Positions 8,846 through 18,092 are shown, numbered from the stretch's first letter. The stretch: 64,000 nucleotides of DNA from Leptolinea sp964446955 (GCA_964446955.1 CAYUQJ010000005.1:62001-126000); one strand, 5' to 3'. Notes: generated by a model from the letters alone, not told the origin. Made by a program: numbers and translations.

Positions 8846-9136
8846 ATGAAACAGATTAAGGCATTTGTTATCACGCTGATATCATCGGCCATGTCTTATC
8901 AGACCGTGTACGCTGACGGTGAAACGCCGGTTGCCCCTCAATCCACTGTAATCGAAAATGTCACTTCTGATGGGTTCCCGTGGGGTCTTGTAGTCGTTTT
9001 TATAATCGCCGGATTTATCATAACGTATTTCAAAAGAAATAATCCCGACCGTTTATCAAGCACATCCTGTGTTCCCCTGCCAGATGAAGAACAAAAAGCA
9101 AGAGAAGACGCCAGATTTACTGAAGATAAAACCTAG
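8846..9136 (+). CDS. Small secreted or membrane-anchored protein, unknown
   Basis: A 96-residue protein starting MKQIKAFVITLISSAMSY, with a signal-peptide-like N-terminus (to about residue 24, QTVYADG), a short Pro/Thr region, a single hydrophobic segment near 48-67 (WGLVVVFIIAGFIITYF) and a charged tail rich in Glu, Asp and Lys. I recognise no family. An in-frame ATG lies 30 bases upstream, but AAGGAG just before 8846 decides the start. It is monocistronic, with a strong promoter at 8756-8784. Confidence 0.6.
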   Translation: MKQIKAFVITLISSAMSYQTVYADGETPVAPQSTVIENVTSDGFPWGLVVVFIIAGFIITYFKRNNPDRLSSTSCVPLPDEEQKAREDARFTEDKT

Positions 9137-9319
9137 TTTTTCGACACAAATAATTCCACCAATAAAGTAGTATGCCGACATAAACCTGATAACCCTTATG
9201 TAAAGGGTTTATGCTCATTTAAAGTATAATCTCGCCTTGTAACTATTATGCCTTATCCTGAGGACATCGATTTATTGAATAACAATCGACATAACAGTCC
9301 TTTCCCGGGAGACCTCTAG

Positions 9320-11941
9320 TTGAAAGAAAAGAATAACCATCTTCAAAGCATTAATAATTTTTTTATGGGGCAAAATAGTCTTGGTCTCTACGAGTTTTTC
9401 TTCTTATTAAACGCTATAGAAGCAGTGGCAGGTTTTTTTTATATTGTCCTAATTCCATCAGATCCCAAAAATAGTCTGGTTTTCGGTCTATCACTTCAAA
9501 GATTTTTATTATTGGCCAGTGTGCTTACTTATTTCGTGATCTCAATAGTTCTAATGTTCTTCACAAGAAGAAATGTGGAAAAAATTTCACACGTTATTCA
9601 AAATCTTGGAAAATACAAGATACTTGGAGTAAACCTTTTTTTATGCATTCTTGCTATTTGGGCATTGCTGCTTCCAGAAACTGGTTTGCGGGGACAGTAT
9701 CCATATATATTTGAAAAGTTAAATCCCATTCTCCTGCTTATTGCTCTGTTCACTTTTCAGGCAACATGCCTTATTGCCCTACTGCGATTAAATTCCATAC
9801 CTTTAGAAAAACGAAAACCGCTAGTGGTTGATCTTTTTAAGCGGTCTGCCATACCTTTGATTGTTTTCTTCTTTCCATTTCTATTCTTTTTCCCCAGGAC
9901 CATTCCTATTAATGGCGAGTTCTTCGGGATTGCGAACGATTTTATTCCGACATCCTACACCTATAAAGTATATCTACTGGATTGTCTCAGTCATTTTCAT
10001 TTACCGCTGTGGTCGCCGTCAGAAGCCGCCGGTTTCCCCTTCTTTTCGAATCCTTTTTCGCAGTTTTTTTATCCCCTCAACATACCTCAAACCCTTTTAT
10101 ATAGTCTAAATGGTGGTTATTCAATTTTGGACCATCAAAGATATTCGGTTCTTGGGATTTCAATTTTCGCTCTGGGACTATATTTTTGGTTAAAACAATT
10201 TGACATCTCATCTAGATCTATATTCATCGCATCCCTTCTCATTCCAGTCAGTTATCGCCTGGCCGACTTAATTCGCTACCCTTCTGGAATGCATTCCATC
10301 GCCTGGTATCCCTGGATACTCTATTCTCTGACAAGGATAAGCTACGAGAGATCCCCCAAAAAGCTACTGCTGAATGCGGTGATACTTTTCTATTCTTGTT
10401 TTAGTCTGATAACTGCTGGGTACCAATACTATCTGTACTACAGTTTGTTCCTTTTCATTCCCTATCTTTTGTTACTTTGGATTCCCGCGTTTCGCAGACT
10501 GTTTTTTCGAAAGCCAGCAGTTTATGGAATAAAAAACCTGCTAGCTCTTGGTCTGACAGGATTATCAGTTTTAGTTATCTGCGGTCCTTTTGTTCTTCGA
10601 ATGATGCACCTTCTTTCCAAGACTGTATCAAGAGGTGGAAACGATTACGCCTTTTCAACAATGAATGATTTTAACTTCATAGATTCTCTTGGCTCACTTG
10701 TATATCCACCTGTATCGCAAACGGAAGGTTGGTATTACTTTGGATTCGCATGCCTAATAATCGTTATCTTGTATTTGATTTCATCACCTTTTCTTAAGCA
10801 CGAGATATGGGCAACTCAAGATAAGGGAAAAACGTGGAATTATTGGTATCTGAACAAATGGGTTAAAGGATCATTATTCGGTTGGGTGGTTATTGTTTCA
10901 TATATCTCATATGGCCATTCATCGTACTTGTTTAATTTCCTTTGGACCTATCTACCTTATTTTTCCCGTATGCGCTATTTATCCAGAATCAATATTTTAC
11001 TTATCCCGGTATTAGCCTTGTTAGTTGCTATTTCTCTTGATTGGATAAATGAAGTGTTTTTTGTTCACAAGAATACAATATTAAAATCCCGCAAACAAAT
11101 TCTGACATGGAGTATTGCCATAGGATGTATATATGTATTCTTGCTAGGTATCCAGTACTATCTATATTTATTCCAAGAGACAGATAAAAGTTATTGGCAG
11201 GTTTATTTCTATATCTTTGATAAAGATAAGTATTGGTTTCTCATAAATGGTTTGATTGCATTTGTATTTCTTCTGACAACGCTTATCTTTGTTTTTGTCT
11301 CGAAAAACAAGATACACATTTCTATAAATTTCTGGCTGTTTCTTTTGTCTATAGTCACGATAACGGATATTTGGCGCATAAGTGCATTCTGTTGGTGGAA
11401 TGGAACCATGCAAACAGACGAAGATATCCGAAAACCTGTTCAGATATATGACCGGGTCTTAATGGAATCTTTCTCATTTGAACGGGATGGAACTTTTTTT
11501 CCACCAAAGGTAAGCCTCAAACCTGTTTACAATATAAGTTACAACGATAGTTGGTATTTCGAAAACTATCGCCAATTCTACAAAGACCATGAGTTTGAAT
11601 CAGACGCCAGAGACGAACTGCTGGGTGTAAAGAACGGGGACAGGATTTTTTTCTCAAAATCAATATCACACAAGAATATATCTGATTTCTTAAATGATTC
11701 AAGAAAACTCAAGAATGATTACGAAATCGTGGAATTTACCGGGAACACGCTGAAAATTCGAATACTTTCCCCAGAAGATGGGTTTATTAGCTATATTGAC
11801 AATTGGGATCCGGATTGGAAAGCATACATTGATAATAATGAAGTCCCCCTTGAGCTATTATTCGAAACGTTTAAATCCGTACGGATTTACAAGGGAGATA
11901 CCGTTGTTATTTTTTCTTATGAACCAAGCCTGTGGCCATAA
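9320..11941 (+). CDS. YfhO-like large membrane protein
   Basis: An 873-residue protein with a dozen or more hydrophobic helices and an extracytoplasmic C-terminal region. The closing part (GFISYIDNWDPDWKAYIDN, then VVIFSYEP) strongly resembles the end of YfhO-family proteins, GT-C-like membrane proteins linked to glycosylation of lipoteichoic acid and other surface glycans. YfhO proteins usually continue past this Y-x-P motif into a last membrane helix; here the protein stops at EPSLWP, so the C-terminus may be truncated. The start is TTG at 9320, with GGGAG spaced before it. Codon use is A+T-richer than in the downstream genes. Confidence 0.75.
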   Translation: MKEKNNHLQSINNFFMGQNSLGLYEFFFLLNAIEAVAGFFYIVLIPSDPKNSLVFGLSLQRFLLLASVLTYFVISIVLMFFTRRNVEKISHVIQNLGKYKILGVNLFLCILAIWALLLPETGLRGQYPYIFEKLNPILLLIALFTFQATCLIALLRLNSIPLEKRKPLVVDLFKRSAIPLIVFFFPFLFFFPRTIPINGEFFGIANDFIPTSYTYKVYLLDCLSHFHLPLWSPSEAAGFPFFSNPFSQFFYPLNIPQTLLYSLNGGYSILDHQRYSVLGISIFALGLYFWLKQFDISSRSIFIASLLIPVSYRLADLIRYPSGMHSIAWYPWILYSLTRISYERSPKKLLLNAVILFYSCFSLITAGYQYYLYYSLFLFIPYLLLLWIPAFRRLFFRKPAVYGIKNLLALGLTGLSVLVICGPFVLRMMHLLSKTVSRGGNDYAFSTMNDFNFIDSLGSLVYPPVSQTEGWYYFGFACLIIVILYLISSPFLKHEIWATQDKGKTWNYWYLNKWVKGSLFGWVVIVSYISYGHSSYLFNFLWTYLPYFSRMRYLSRINILLIPVLALLVAISLDWINEVFFVHKNTILKSRKQILTWSIAIGCIYVFLLGIQYYLYLFQETDKSYWQVYFYIFDKDKYWFLINGLIAFVFLLTTLIFVFVSKNKIHISINFWLFLLSIVTITDIWRISAFCWWNGTMQTDEDIRKPVQIYDRVLMESFSFERDGTFFPPKVSLKPVYNISYNDSWYFENYRQFYKDHEFESDARDELLGVKNGDRIFFSKSISHKNISDFLNDSRKLKNDYEIVEFTGNTLKIRILSPEDGFISYIDNWDPDWKAYIDNNEVPLELLFETFKSVRIYKGDTVVIFSYEPSLWP

Positions 11942-11960
11942 GAACAGACTATGAAATATC

Positions 11961-12743
11961 TCATTGCAGCAAACCGTTAATATTTTCCAATACATACGTC
12001 GGGCTGAGCCCTGAGGCTGCCAGTGATTCGCGTGTGGCATCACCGGTAAGGACCAGGCAGGTATCCATTCCCGCTTCCACACCCATACGGATGTCTGTTT
12101 CCAACCTATCGCCCACCATGATGCAATCGGATGGAGGCAGACCCAGCATATCCATGACTGTCTTGACCATGATTGGTGAAGGTTTCCCGACAATCGGGTC
12201 ACATTTCACTCCAGTACAGGCTTCGATTGCCGCGATAACAGCGGCACAATCCGGCTCTCCCCCGGAGGGAGTCGGGCAAAACCGGTCCGGATTTGTCGCA
12301 ACCAATCTCGCTCCATGATTTATAGCGTCAAACGCTATTTGCAGCTTTCGGTAATCGAATGACCGGTCAAAAGAAGCCACCACAATATCAATTTCCTTCG
12401 CGTTTTCTGATAGCGGAAAACCGGCTGAACGCAGCTCGCCCATCAATGGTTCTTCACCCACCACAAACAGATGGGCATTCGGTGTGTTCGCTTTCAGCCA
12501 CTGCACCATCACAAACGAAGAATTTAGGATATCTTCTATCCCAGTGGGAATTCCCAGAGCTGTCAGCTTCACGGCGTATTGTTCACGAGTTTTGGTTGGA
12601 TTATTGGAAAGAAATATTGTCCGGCTGCCGTAGGCGCGCAAAGAGGCTACCGTTTCCACCGCTCCCGGCAACACCCGGTCGCCAAGATACAATGTCCCAT
12701 CCTGATCGAATATGTACGCCCGATAATGTTTCATTCTTGCCAT
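11961..12743 (-). CDS. HAD-IIA sugar-phosphatase, AraL/NagD-like
   Basis: A 260-residue HAD-superfamily phosphatase. Motif I is DQDGTLYLG (nucleophile Asp13, acid/base Asp15), motif II LSNNPT, motif III the Lys of VGKPSP, and motif IV MVGDRLETDI. The C2-type cap between motifs II and III is characteristic of the NagD/AraL/PGP group, which dephosphorylates small sugar phosphates and phosphoglycolate. It follows the AraM-like gene by 13 bases, the same partner order as araL/araM of the Bacillus subtilis arabinose operon, though the order is reversed. ATG 12743 is chosen; ATG 12734 is equally possible. Confidence 0.85.
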   Translation of the reverse strand: MARMKHYRAYIFDQDGTLYLGDRVLPGAVETVASLRAYGSRTIFLSNNPTKTREQYAVKLTALGIPTGIEDILNSSFVMVQWLKANTPNAHLFVVGEEPLMGELRSAGFPLSENAKEIDIVVASFDRSFDYRKLQIAFDAINHGARLVATNPDRFCPTPSGGEPDCAAVIAAIEACTGVKCDPIVGKPSPIMVKTVMDMLGLPPSDCIMVGDRLETDIRMGVEAGMDTCLVLTGDATRESLAASGLSPTYVLENINGLLQ

Positions 12744-12756
12744 TTTCCCAGTGCAG

Positions 12757-14091
12757 TCACGACCAGAATCCACCCGGAGAAAACAGCTCATCCAGGCACT
12801 CTTCCATGCAGCCGGTCTCTGCTGCCAAATCAAGAATAGTGTAGCGGCTGCGGATCAATCTGGCCTGACGATATGCTGTCATAAGATCAACAAGCGATTT
12901 TTCCATTTGTTCCGGATGTGTAATGCATCCAGCATCCGCCAACATTTGTCGCACCTTACCTGCAGGTATCAAATGCCCCTGTAATTTTGCCTTAATTGCC
13001 TGCCAATTCTCCTTAAAACCAGATAATCGTTGCCTTAGTACGTCACTCTCAGGATATTTCGCCATGCACTGTGAGATGGTTGATTCAATCACCTGTGGAT
13101 TATTATGGATACGCTTTATTTCCTGAATAAGCTGGTCACGGGATGGATAGTCCTTCACTGTTTTTTCAACATCAAGCTGGTGGAAATCACGGGCCAGTAC
13201 TCTTTCATAAAGAGCAGCTGAAGCGATAGTTGCCAAACCCACTTTTAATCCATGCGAATAAACGCCATGGGTAACCTCGTGCATTTCCCATAGATGGCTC
13301 ATCAGGTGCTCCGCCCCGGATGCCGGTCTTGATCCCTTATAGTATTGCAACGTAAGACCGGACAGCATCAGTCCCTCAACAAATCTTTGAAATACAACCG
13401 GCTCTTTTTTGCACAAAAGCGCCGGGTTTTCTATACTGCTTTGAAGGGGACTCTGCACCATATCCCAGGCAATCGGTTCAACCGGCTCAAAACCCATCGC
13501 CTCGGCCACCAACCAATCTGCCCCTGCAACATTTTTTGCGATCAAGTCCCCATAACCGGATGCGGTCATTCTATAAGGAGCATTCATAATCACATCAAGA
13601 TCAGCCAATACAACACGGGGAGCCGGACAGGCAAATGTTTGTTTGAAACCATCCTTTGAGATAGATGCACCAGACGCGGTATACCCATCCATTGATGCGG
13701 CTGTACAAATCACCATATATTCCCGGCCTAAGTGATGTGATGCCAGTTTGGTCAAGTCATTAAGCGTACCCGAACCAACCACAACCGGCACGCCAATTGT
13801 TGATCGAAGCTTTTCCTCCAACAGGAGGACATTATCATAACTCGCGTATAACATGGGGCTGCCCGGAAAAACAATAGGATCAATACTCGTAAGATTTGCC
13901 GCCCTCAACTGTTGGTAGATTTCTTCTCCACAAACAGAGAATGTATTTTCATCTGCTATGAGAATTGCCGGTACTCCATCAAAATGATTTTGATAAACCG
14001 AGACCGCTCTTTTAATAACCCCATTACCGAGGACAATATCGCGAGTTTCGGTAACTTTATCTAAAGCTTTGCGTATGTTTGAAATACTCAT
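12757..14091 (-). CDS. araM: Glycerol-1-phosphate dehydrogenase, AraM/EgsA-like
   Basis: A 444-residue member of the iron-type alcohol dehydrogenase/dehydroquinate synthase fold. It shows the nucleotide-binding GSGTLNDLTK near residue 102, TAASMDGYTASGAS near 127, and a His-rich metal region (HLMSHLWEMHE, then SHGLKVGLATIASAALYE), all matching AraM-type enzymes. AraM reduces dihydroxyacetone phosphate to sn-glycerol-1-phosphate with NAD(P)H and Ni2+; the product is the archaeal-type lipid backbone stereoisomer, made in Bacillus for unusual lipids. The HAD phosphatase gene follows immediately and may act on the product. The start is ATG with GGAAG before it. Confidence 0.88.
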   Translation of the reverse strand: MSISNIRKALDKVTETRDIVLGNGVIKRAVSVYQNHFDGVPAILIADENTFSVCGEEIYQQLRAANLTSIDPIVFPGSPMLYASYDNVLLLEEKLRSTIGVPVVVGSGTLNDLTKLASHHLGREYMVICTAASMDGYTASGASISKDGFKQTFACPAPRVVLADLDVIMNAPYRMTASGYGDLIAKNVAGADWLVAEAMGFEPVEPIAWDMVQSPLQSSIENPALLCKKEPVVFQRFVEGLMLSGLTLQYYKGSRPASGAEHLMSHLWEMHEVTHGVYSHGLKVGLATIASAALYERVLARDFHQLDVEKTVKDYPSRDQLIQEIKRIHNNPQVIESTISQCMAKYPESDVLRQRLSGFKENWQAIKAKLQGHLIPAGKVRQMLADAGCITHPEQMEKSLVDLMTAYRQARLIRSRYTILDLAAETGCMEECLDELFSPGGFWS

Positions 14092-14262
14092 ATTATTCTT
14101 CCAATCTAAACCAGTAATACTTAAGAGGTTAATCAGTTCATAAACCCCAAGTGCGGATATATAAATTGTAAGCGAAAACTACTACAAAAGATCCCGCGAA
14201 CATCATCCCAGGGTTACTTTCGGGCACTCCGAATTGACCGGCGTATGATATTCGTTATTTTT

Positions 14263-14421
14263 TTAGATAATCACAGAATTGGTCACTGTGTCATCCAGAG
14301 ACAGTGGTTGTTTCCCGGGTGCACCCTCAGACACAAGAGAATCGCCAACCGGGTTACATCCGATACATCCAGTCAGCAAAAAGACAGAAACCCAAAATGG
14401 GATATACCAGTGAAGTTTCAT
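14263..14421 (-). CDS. 52-residue lipoprotein
   Basis: A short ORF starting MKLHWYIPFWVSVFLL with lipobox LTGC (lipidated Cys19), then a polar 33-residue mature peptide with a second Cys and many Ser, Thr and Asp. GGGAG stands five bases before the ATG at 14421. It occupies the otherwise empty space between the AraM-like gene and the sugar kinase on the same strand. An 82-codon opposite-strand frame covers it, but that frame has no family features. Function unknown. Confidence 0.65.
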   Translation of the reverse strand: MKLHWYIPFWVSVFLLTGCIGCNPVGDSLVSEGAPGKQPLSLDDTVTNSVII

Positions 14422-14567
14422 GATTCTCCCACTAGTATCACATTTTTTGCCGCACGCATTCTCCTGCGCAAAATATGGATTATCGCTTATTGAAATAAAT
14501 TAACAATCAATAAATTATATTTTTTTTGATATTGCTTGAATCTCAAAACGAACATTACTTGAACGGA

Positions 14568-15497
14568 TCAGATTCTTTCCAAAACCACCCTGTCATAAAT
14601 CTCTTTTATGAGTATCTCTGATCCGATTGTGGTTCCGCTCAGGCTGGCTGTAGCGGCACCACAGGCGATTCCCCACTTCAGACATTCGGGCAGCGTTTCT
14701 CCATGGGAAAGGCCAAATACCAAACCTCCGACCATTGAATCGCCAGCGCCGATTGGGTTTCTTTCAATAATTGGTGGGCATTTAGCCAGCCAGCTCCCAT
14801 GAGATGAATGAAGGATAGCTCCATCCTTGCCCAATGAGATCACCATATTTTGAGCGCCCATCGCACCAATTTTTTCCGCTGCTTTGACAATCTGGTCCAG
14901 TGAATCCACCGGCATACCGGTGAGGTTATGAGCTTCCTCTATGTTGGGCTTAACAAGAAACGGTTTTTCCGGACAACCCAGTTTGAACGGTTCGCCTATG
15001 GTATCCAGAATGGGAAATACTTTTTTTTCATTTAATACAGACAGTACCCGGGCATAAAAATTATCCGGCACACCTGGAGGAAGACTACCAGCCAGCACCC
15101 ACCAATCCCCTGCTTTTGCCAATAATTGGATCTTCTCGAGCAACTCCTCCTGGTGTATTGTTTCAACCATTGGTCCATTTTCATTGACTTTTATATAATG
15201 ACCACCGGAGGAAGTGATTATGCTGATATTCGTGCGGGTTTCATTGGGAATCTTAACAAAATCTGTTTGAATTTTTAACGACTTTAACCCTTCTTCCAAC
15301 GTTTCTCCAGCTTTGCCCCCCACAAAACCGACTGAGATGCTTTCCAAACCAAGCTGGATCAGTTGCCTTGACACATTAAAACCTTTCCCACCGAAATCGA
15401 TCCGTGAATTCATGGCGCGCAGCACCGAATCGAATTCCACGGAAGGCACCGTCAATTCACGATCGACTGCCGGGTTTAGTGTTAATGTATAGATCAT
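14568..15497 (-). CDS. PfkB-family hexose-phosphate kinase (1-phosphofructokinase type)
   Basis: A 309-residue ribokinase-fold enzyme. The N-terminus IYTLTLNPAVDRELTV is the hallmark of the FruK/LacC/Pfk2 branch; GGKGFNVSRQL is the first PfkB signature and GAGDSMVGG the second, with catalytic Asp near 253. It should phosphorylate fructose-1-phosphate, tagatose-6-phosphate or fructose-6-phosphate; which one cannot be decided from sequence. The ORF extends nine codons upstream, but the family N-terminus begins at ATG 15497. No PTS or fru regulator lies nearby. Confidence 0.85.
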   Translation of the reverse strand: MIYTLTLNPAVDRELTVPSVEFDSVLRAMNSRIDFGGKGFNVSRQLIQLGLESISVGFVGGKAGETLEEGLKSLKIQTDFVKIPNETRTNISIITSSGGHYIKVNENGPMVETIHQEELLEKIQLLAKAGDWWVLAGSLPPGVPDNFYARVLSVLNEKKVFPILDTIGEPFKLGCPEKPFLVKPNIEEAHNLTGMPVDSLDQIVKAAEKIGAMGAQNMVISLGKDGAILHSSHGSWLAKCPPIIERNPIGAGDSMVGGLVFGLSHGETLPECLKWGIACGAATASLSGTTIGSEILIKEIYDRVVLERI

Positions 15498-15643
15498 TCC
15501 ATTTTTTCCAGGGTTTAAGAACATTCATCTATTTAGCCTGGTTAGATCAGAAGCACTAACAATCAGGCTAAAACTCTTGACAATGATATTATCAATTTTT
15601 TCAGTTTTCGGCAGTCTTTCAGCCATTGATTTACAATACGCAT

Positions 15644-15886
15644 ATGTCAAGTGACCTGATTCAAACTACACAATTTATTATTTCCCGCCTTGAGCGTATT
15701 TCGGCAGACTCCGTCGTGGCACACCGCGCCAGTGGTGTGCGCGGCGCAATGCTGCGGGCTATTGAACAATATGAGCATGGTAATCCCATCCCGGAAGGAG
15801 AGTTGAGGAATTTAAACAATGCCGGATACCGTCTCCTTCAAAAAGCTGCCAGTGAGATCGACCGGGCGGAATGGAAAAAGGATTGA
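15644..15886 (+). CDS. Small hypothetical protein, 80 residues
   Basis: A soluble, helical-looking protein starting MSSDLIQTTQFIISRLERIS, with regularly spaced charged residues and an ending of RAEWKKD. I recognise no domain. No ribosome-binding site is visible; TACAAT at 15632-15637 lies seven bases before the ATG, a spacing consistent with a leaderless transcript. The gene stands alone, divergent from the sugar kinase and convergent with a decayed kinase. Confidence 0.5.
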   Translation: MSSDLIQTTQFIISRLERISADSVVAHRASGVRGAMLRAIEQYEHGNPIPEGELRNLNNAGYRLLQKAASEIDRAEWKKD

Positions 15887-15957
15887 TCCGAACATCGAAT
15901 CAATCCTCCAATAATTATCATAGAAAACCTATTTTGAACTGGCAAAAATTAAACCAT

Positions 15958-16131
15958 TTATTCCACTCGAATTCCATCCACACCTTTTAATTTTGCCAAT
16001 CTCTCAACCAGGGAAGTTAAATTTTCATCACGGTTCATTCGGAGCATAACCGTAATGCGCAACCGGTTTTTCCGCAAACTACGCTCCATCCGTTGGATTG
16101 AGAAACTATGGGTGCGCTGAACCAGTAAGGC
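15958..16131 (-). pseudogene. C-terminal remnant of an unidentified protein
   Basis: Directly after the stop of the histidine kinase fragment, and in the same frame, an open stretch of 57 codons reads through RTHSFSIQRMERSLRKNRLR and ends LAKLKGVDGIRVE before TAA. The alternating strand/helix pattern with a closing V-DGIRVE resembles the small ACT-like C-terminal domain of MgtC/SapB-type membrane proteins, but this is only a visual likeness. It has no start codon near its left boundary. I infer a deletion junction joining two gene remnants. Confidence 0.35.
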
Positions 16132-16614
16132 TTACATCAAAAATATCATGAATTCCCCATTCTGGCTGATCGTTTTTACGAAAACCAGCTGTTGGGGAGT
16201 TAAAGGGCCAGGGTTACCTTCCAAGAGCAGATCAGCCGCTCCCTTGATCATGGCGAGAGATGTGCGGATCTCATAGCTCAGGGCAGCCACCTGGTCTGAA
16301 CGTGTCTCTGTGAGACTTTTAAGCCGAACTATCTCCGCACGATGGATGCGGGAATTCTTGATCTGCCGCGCAAGAAGAATAACAGCCAGACAGAAAGCCA
16401 GCCCCATCAGCAACCCGACACCCTCGTCCCATTTTGAGTAATTCAAAGCCCAGGCGGCAAACCACAATACAGACAGCCTTGAAAAAACCAATATCAGCCG
16501 CCATTCACGGTACCCCCTGTGAATCAGCCAGCCTAACAAAAAAACCGGCACAAGCGTGCCGGCGATGAATGTAACCCACCAAAGGTATGAAGCCCACAGA
16601 TCAAATTTAATCAT
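16132..16614 (-). pseudogene. Truncated sensor histidine kinase (N-terminal part)
   Basis: A 160-codon fragment with three to four membrane helices (about residues 8-27, 38-55, 62-82), a linker helix, and the start of a HisKA dimerisation domain. The phospho-acceptor region reads LSYEIRTSLAMIKGAADLL, where active kinases have LSHEIRTPL: the phosphorylatable His is Tyr and the conserved Pro is Ser, both single C-to-T type changes. The ORF stops right after HisKA, with no catalytic HATPase domain and no response regulator nearby. It is best read as a decayed gene; a membrane-only function cannot be excluded. Confidence 0.75.
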
Positions 16615-16780
16615 TGATTTTGGTCGGCAAATACTTCTACATTCTCATAACCTCAAGATTTATGGCCCAAAAACTTCTTAAATCTATTCTTTTCCCTTGA
16701 TCACAAGAAGTATTTGCTCACTCATAGGATAGTCAGTTTCAACTAATGCTTAATTTCTTATCCAAAAACTAAAGTTTTTA

Positions 16781-17341
16781 TTATTCAGTCAAACCCATTA
16801 TTATTAATTGATTTGCACCCCATAAGAATCGTTGATAATCTATTAACTTTATATGACATGTATCTGCCAGTTCAATAATACTTTTCTTATTCAACAGAAC
16901 CTGATGCTCTTCACTGGCATGTCGACTGAAAAACCCCAACTTTGCTCCTGCAGTATGGATTTTCTCATAAGATGGATAGGGTGTAGTAAGTATGATCCTT
17001 CCCTCAGAACCCGGTTTTAAAAATCCGAGAAGTTCATTTAAAAAAGATTTTGGATCAGAAACATGTTCAACAACGGCTAGACTTACTACCGTATCAAAAA
17101 CTTTACCCAAATCATGAGTATCCATTTGGAAACGATGGTTAGGGTATTTATTTCTTGCTACACGAATAATATTCTCGTCACAATCATACCCTAAATAGTT
17201 GTCCGGTAATATCAATGATGCTAGTTTTCCAGAGCCACATCCGTAATCAAGAATTTTTCCACGTAAATATGGTTTTACTGCATTGATACGCTGTGAACGT
17301 AAAAATGGTGAGAAGACACCTTCTGATCCTTGATCGGCCAT
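16781..17341 (-). CDS. Class I SAM-dependent methyltransferase
   Basis: A 186-residue protein with a Rossmann methyltransferase core: motif I ILDYGCGSGKLASLI near residues 30-44, acidic motif GYDCDENII, and VVSLAVVEHVSDP as motif IV. The length and the ubiE-like pattern fit small methyltransferases in glycan or lipid clusters. The substrate is unknown. GAGGTG precedes ATG 17341. It begins the A+T-rich stretch and runs opposite to the following polysaccharide genes, separated by a 750-base degraded region. Confidence 0.8.
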   Translation of the reverse strand: MADQGSEGVFSPFLRSQRINAVKPYLRGKILDYGCGSGKLASLILPDNYLGYDCDENIIRVARNKYPNHRFQMDTHDLGKVFDTVVSLAVVEHVSDPKSFLNELLGFLKPGSEGRIILTTPYPSYEKIHTAGAKLGFFSRHASEEHQVLLNKKSIIELADTCHIKLIDYQRFLWGANQLIIMGLTE

Positions 17342-18092
17342 TTAGCACCTCATATTAAGGGTAAATTATAAACGAATAAACATCTCACAAAAAAGTGGGG
17401 GTAGGAATTTTGTTAAATGAATGAGGAAGTAGAATCATTCATAGACGAAGAAAAGTATACAAAAGACTAACGAATGAAGAACGTGAAGAAATCAGTCGAT
17501 CGTAGGCAACAGGGATTGCAGGTGCAAAAATCGAAAAATTGCATCTTTTCAACATCTCAAAATTTGATACTTGTTGTAGAAACTCGGGTAATAATTTATA
17601 CGGATTTTTCCTGGTATAAATCCAATTACGACTGACGCGACTTATATCATTGGATTTTTCAATAACAAATTACCGATACATGAACAAAATTTGGATTCGG
17701 CTACTCTCAAAGGATACAGTTCAGAGCATCAATCCTGCACTTTCGCTTTTTCATAGCACATAAACTCAGGATTTCTTCAATTGGTTTATTAATTCGCCAA
17801 TATATCCGGTTGAATTTGTTGTCATATCCATTTTCCTTGGACACATGTCCTGTATTCCGTTGAAGGATCTATCATTTCCGTTCGGTTGTCTCCATGATAC
17901 ACATATGTGAACGTCCTGTCGGGAAAAACAAGGTGCAGGATATAAGGATCTTTCCAGATGATATAATTTTTTGTTGACTCAAAAATATGATCGGTCTCAA
18001 TTTAGACTAAAAAAAATCGTGGGGCGTTTTTGGATTTAGCCATATGAACAACAATTGACATTTAAGAGTTTAGATGCGACAGGATAACACAA
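17342..18092. other. Degraded gene-poor stretch, about 750 bases
   Basis: No intact gene is visible on either strand. It holds a trace of an IS30-type transposase N-terminus (17437-17505) and then A+T-rich sequence with short, stop-interrupted frames. It separates divergent genes, so promoters for both probably lie at its edges; none was convincing. The appearance is of an old insertion site that has decayed. Confidence 0.6.
17437..17505 (+). pseudogene. Trace of an IS30-family transposase N-terminus
   Basis: This frame reads YKRLTNEEREEISRS, then a stop, then ATGIAGAKIEKL. The start matches the Y-x-x-L-T-x-EEREEIS opening of IS30-family transposases, which is followed in intact copies by a Gly-containing turn and a helix-turn-helix. 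The rest of the transposase (DDE domain) and the terminal inverted repeats were not found. Confidence 0.45.

Noticed and set aside
9191..9209. AACCCTT-ATGTA-AAGGGTT as a third MerR operator
   Set aside because: The arms resemble the other two dyads, but the spacing is 5 rather than 13 bases, and no resistance gene follows. It is more likely a weak hairpin.
14245..14493. 82-codon plus-strand ORF
   Set aside because: It lacks a ribosome-binding site and any family feature, and lies opposite the lipoprotein gene, which has clear signals.
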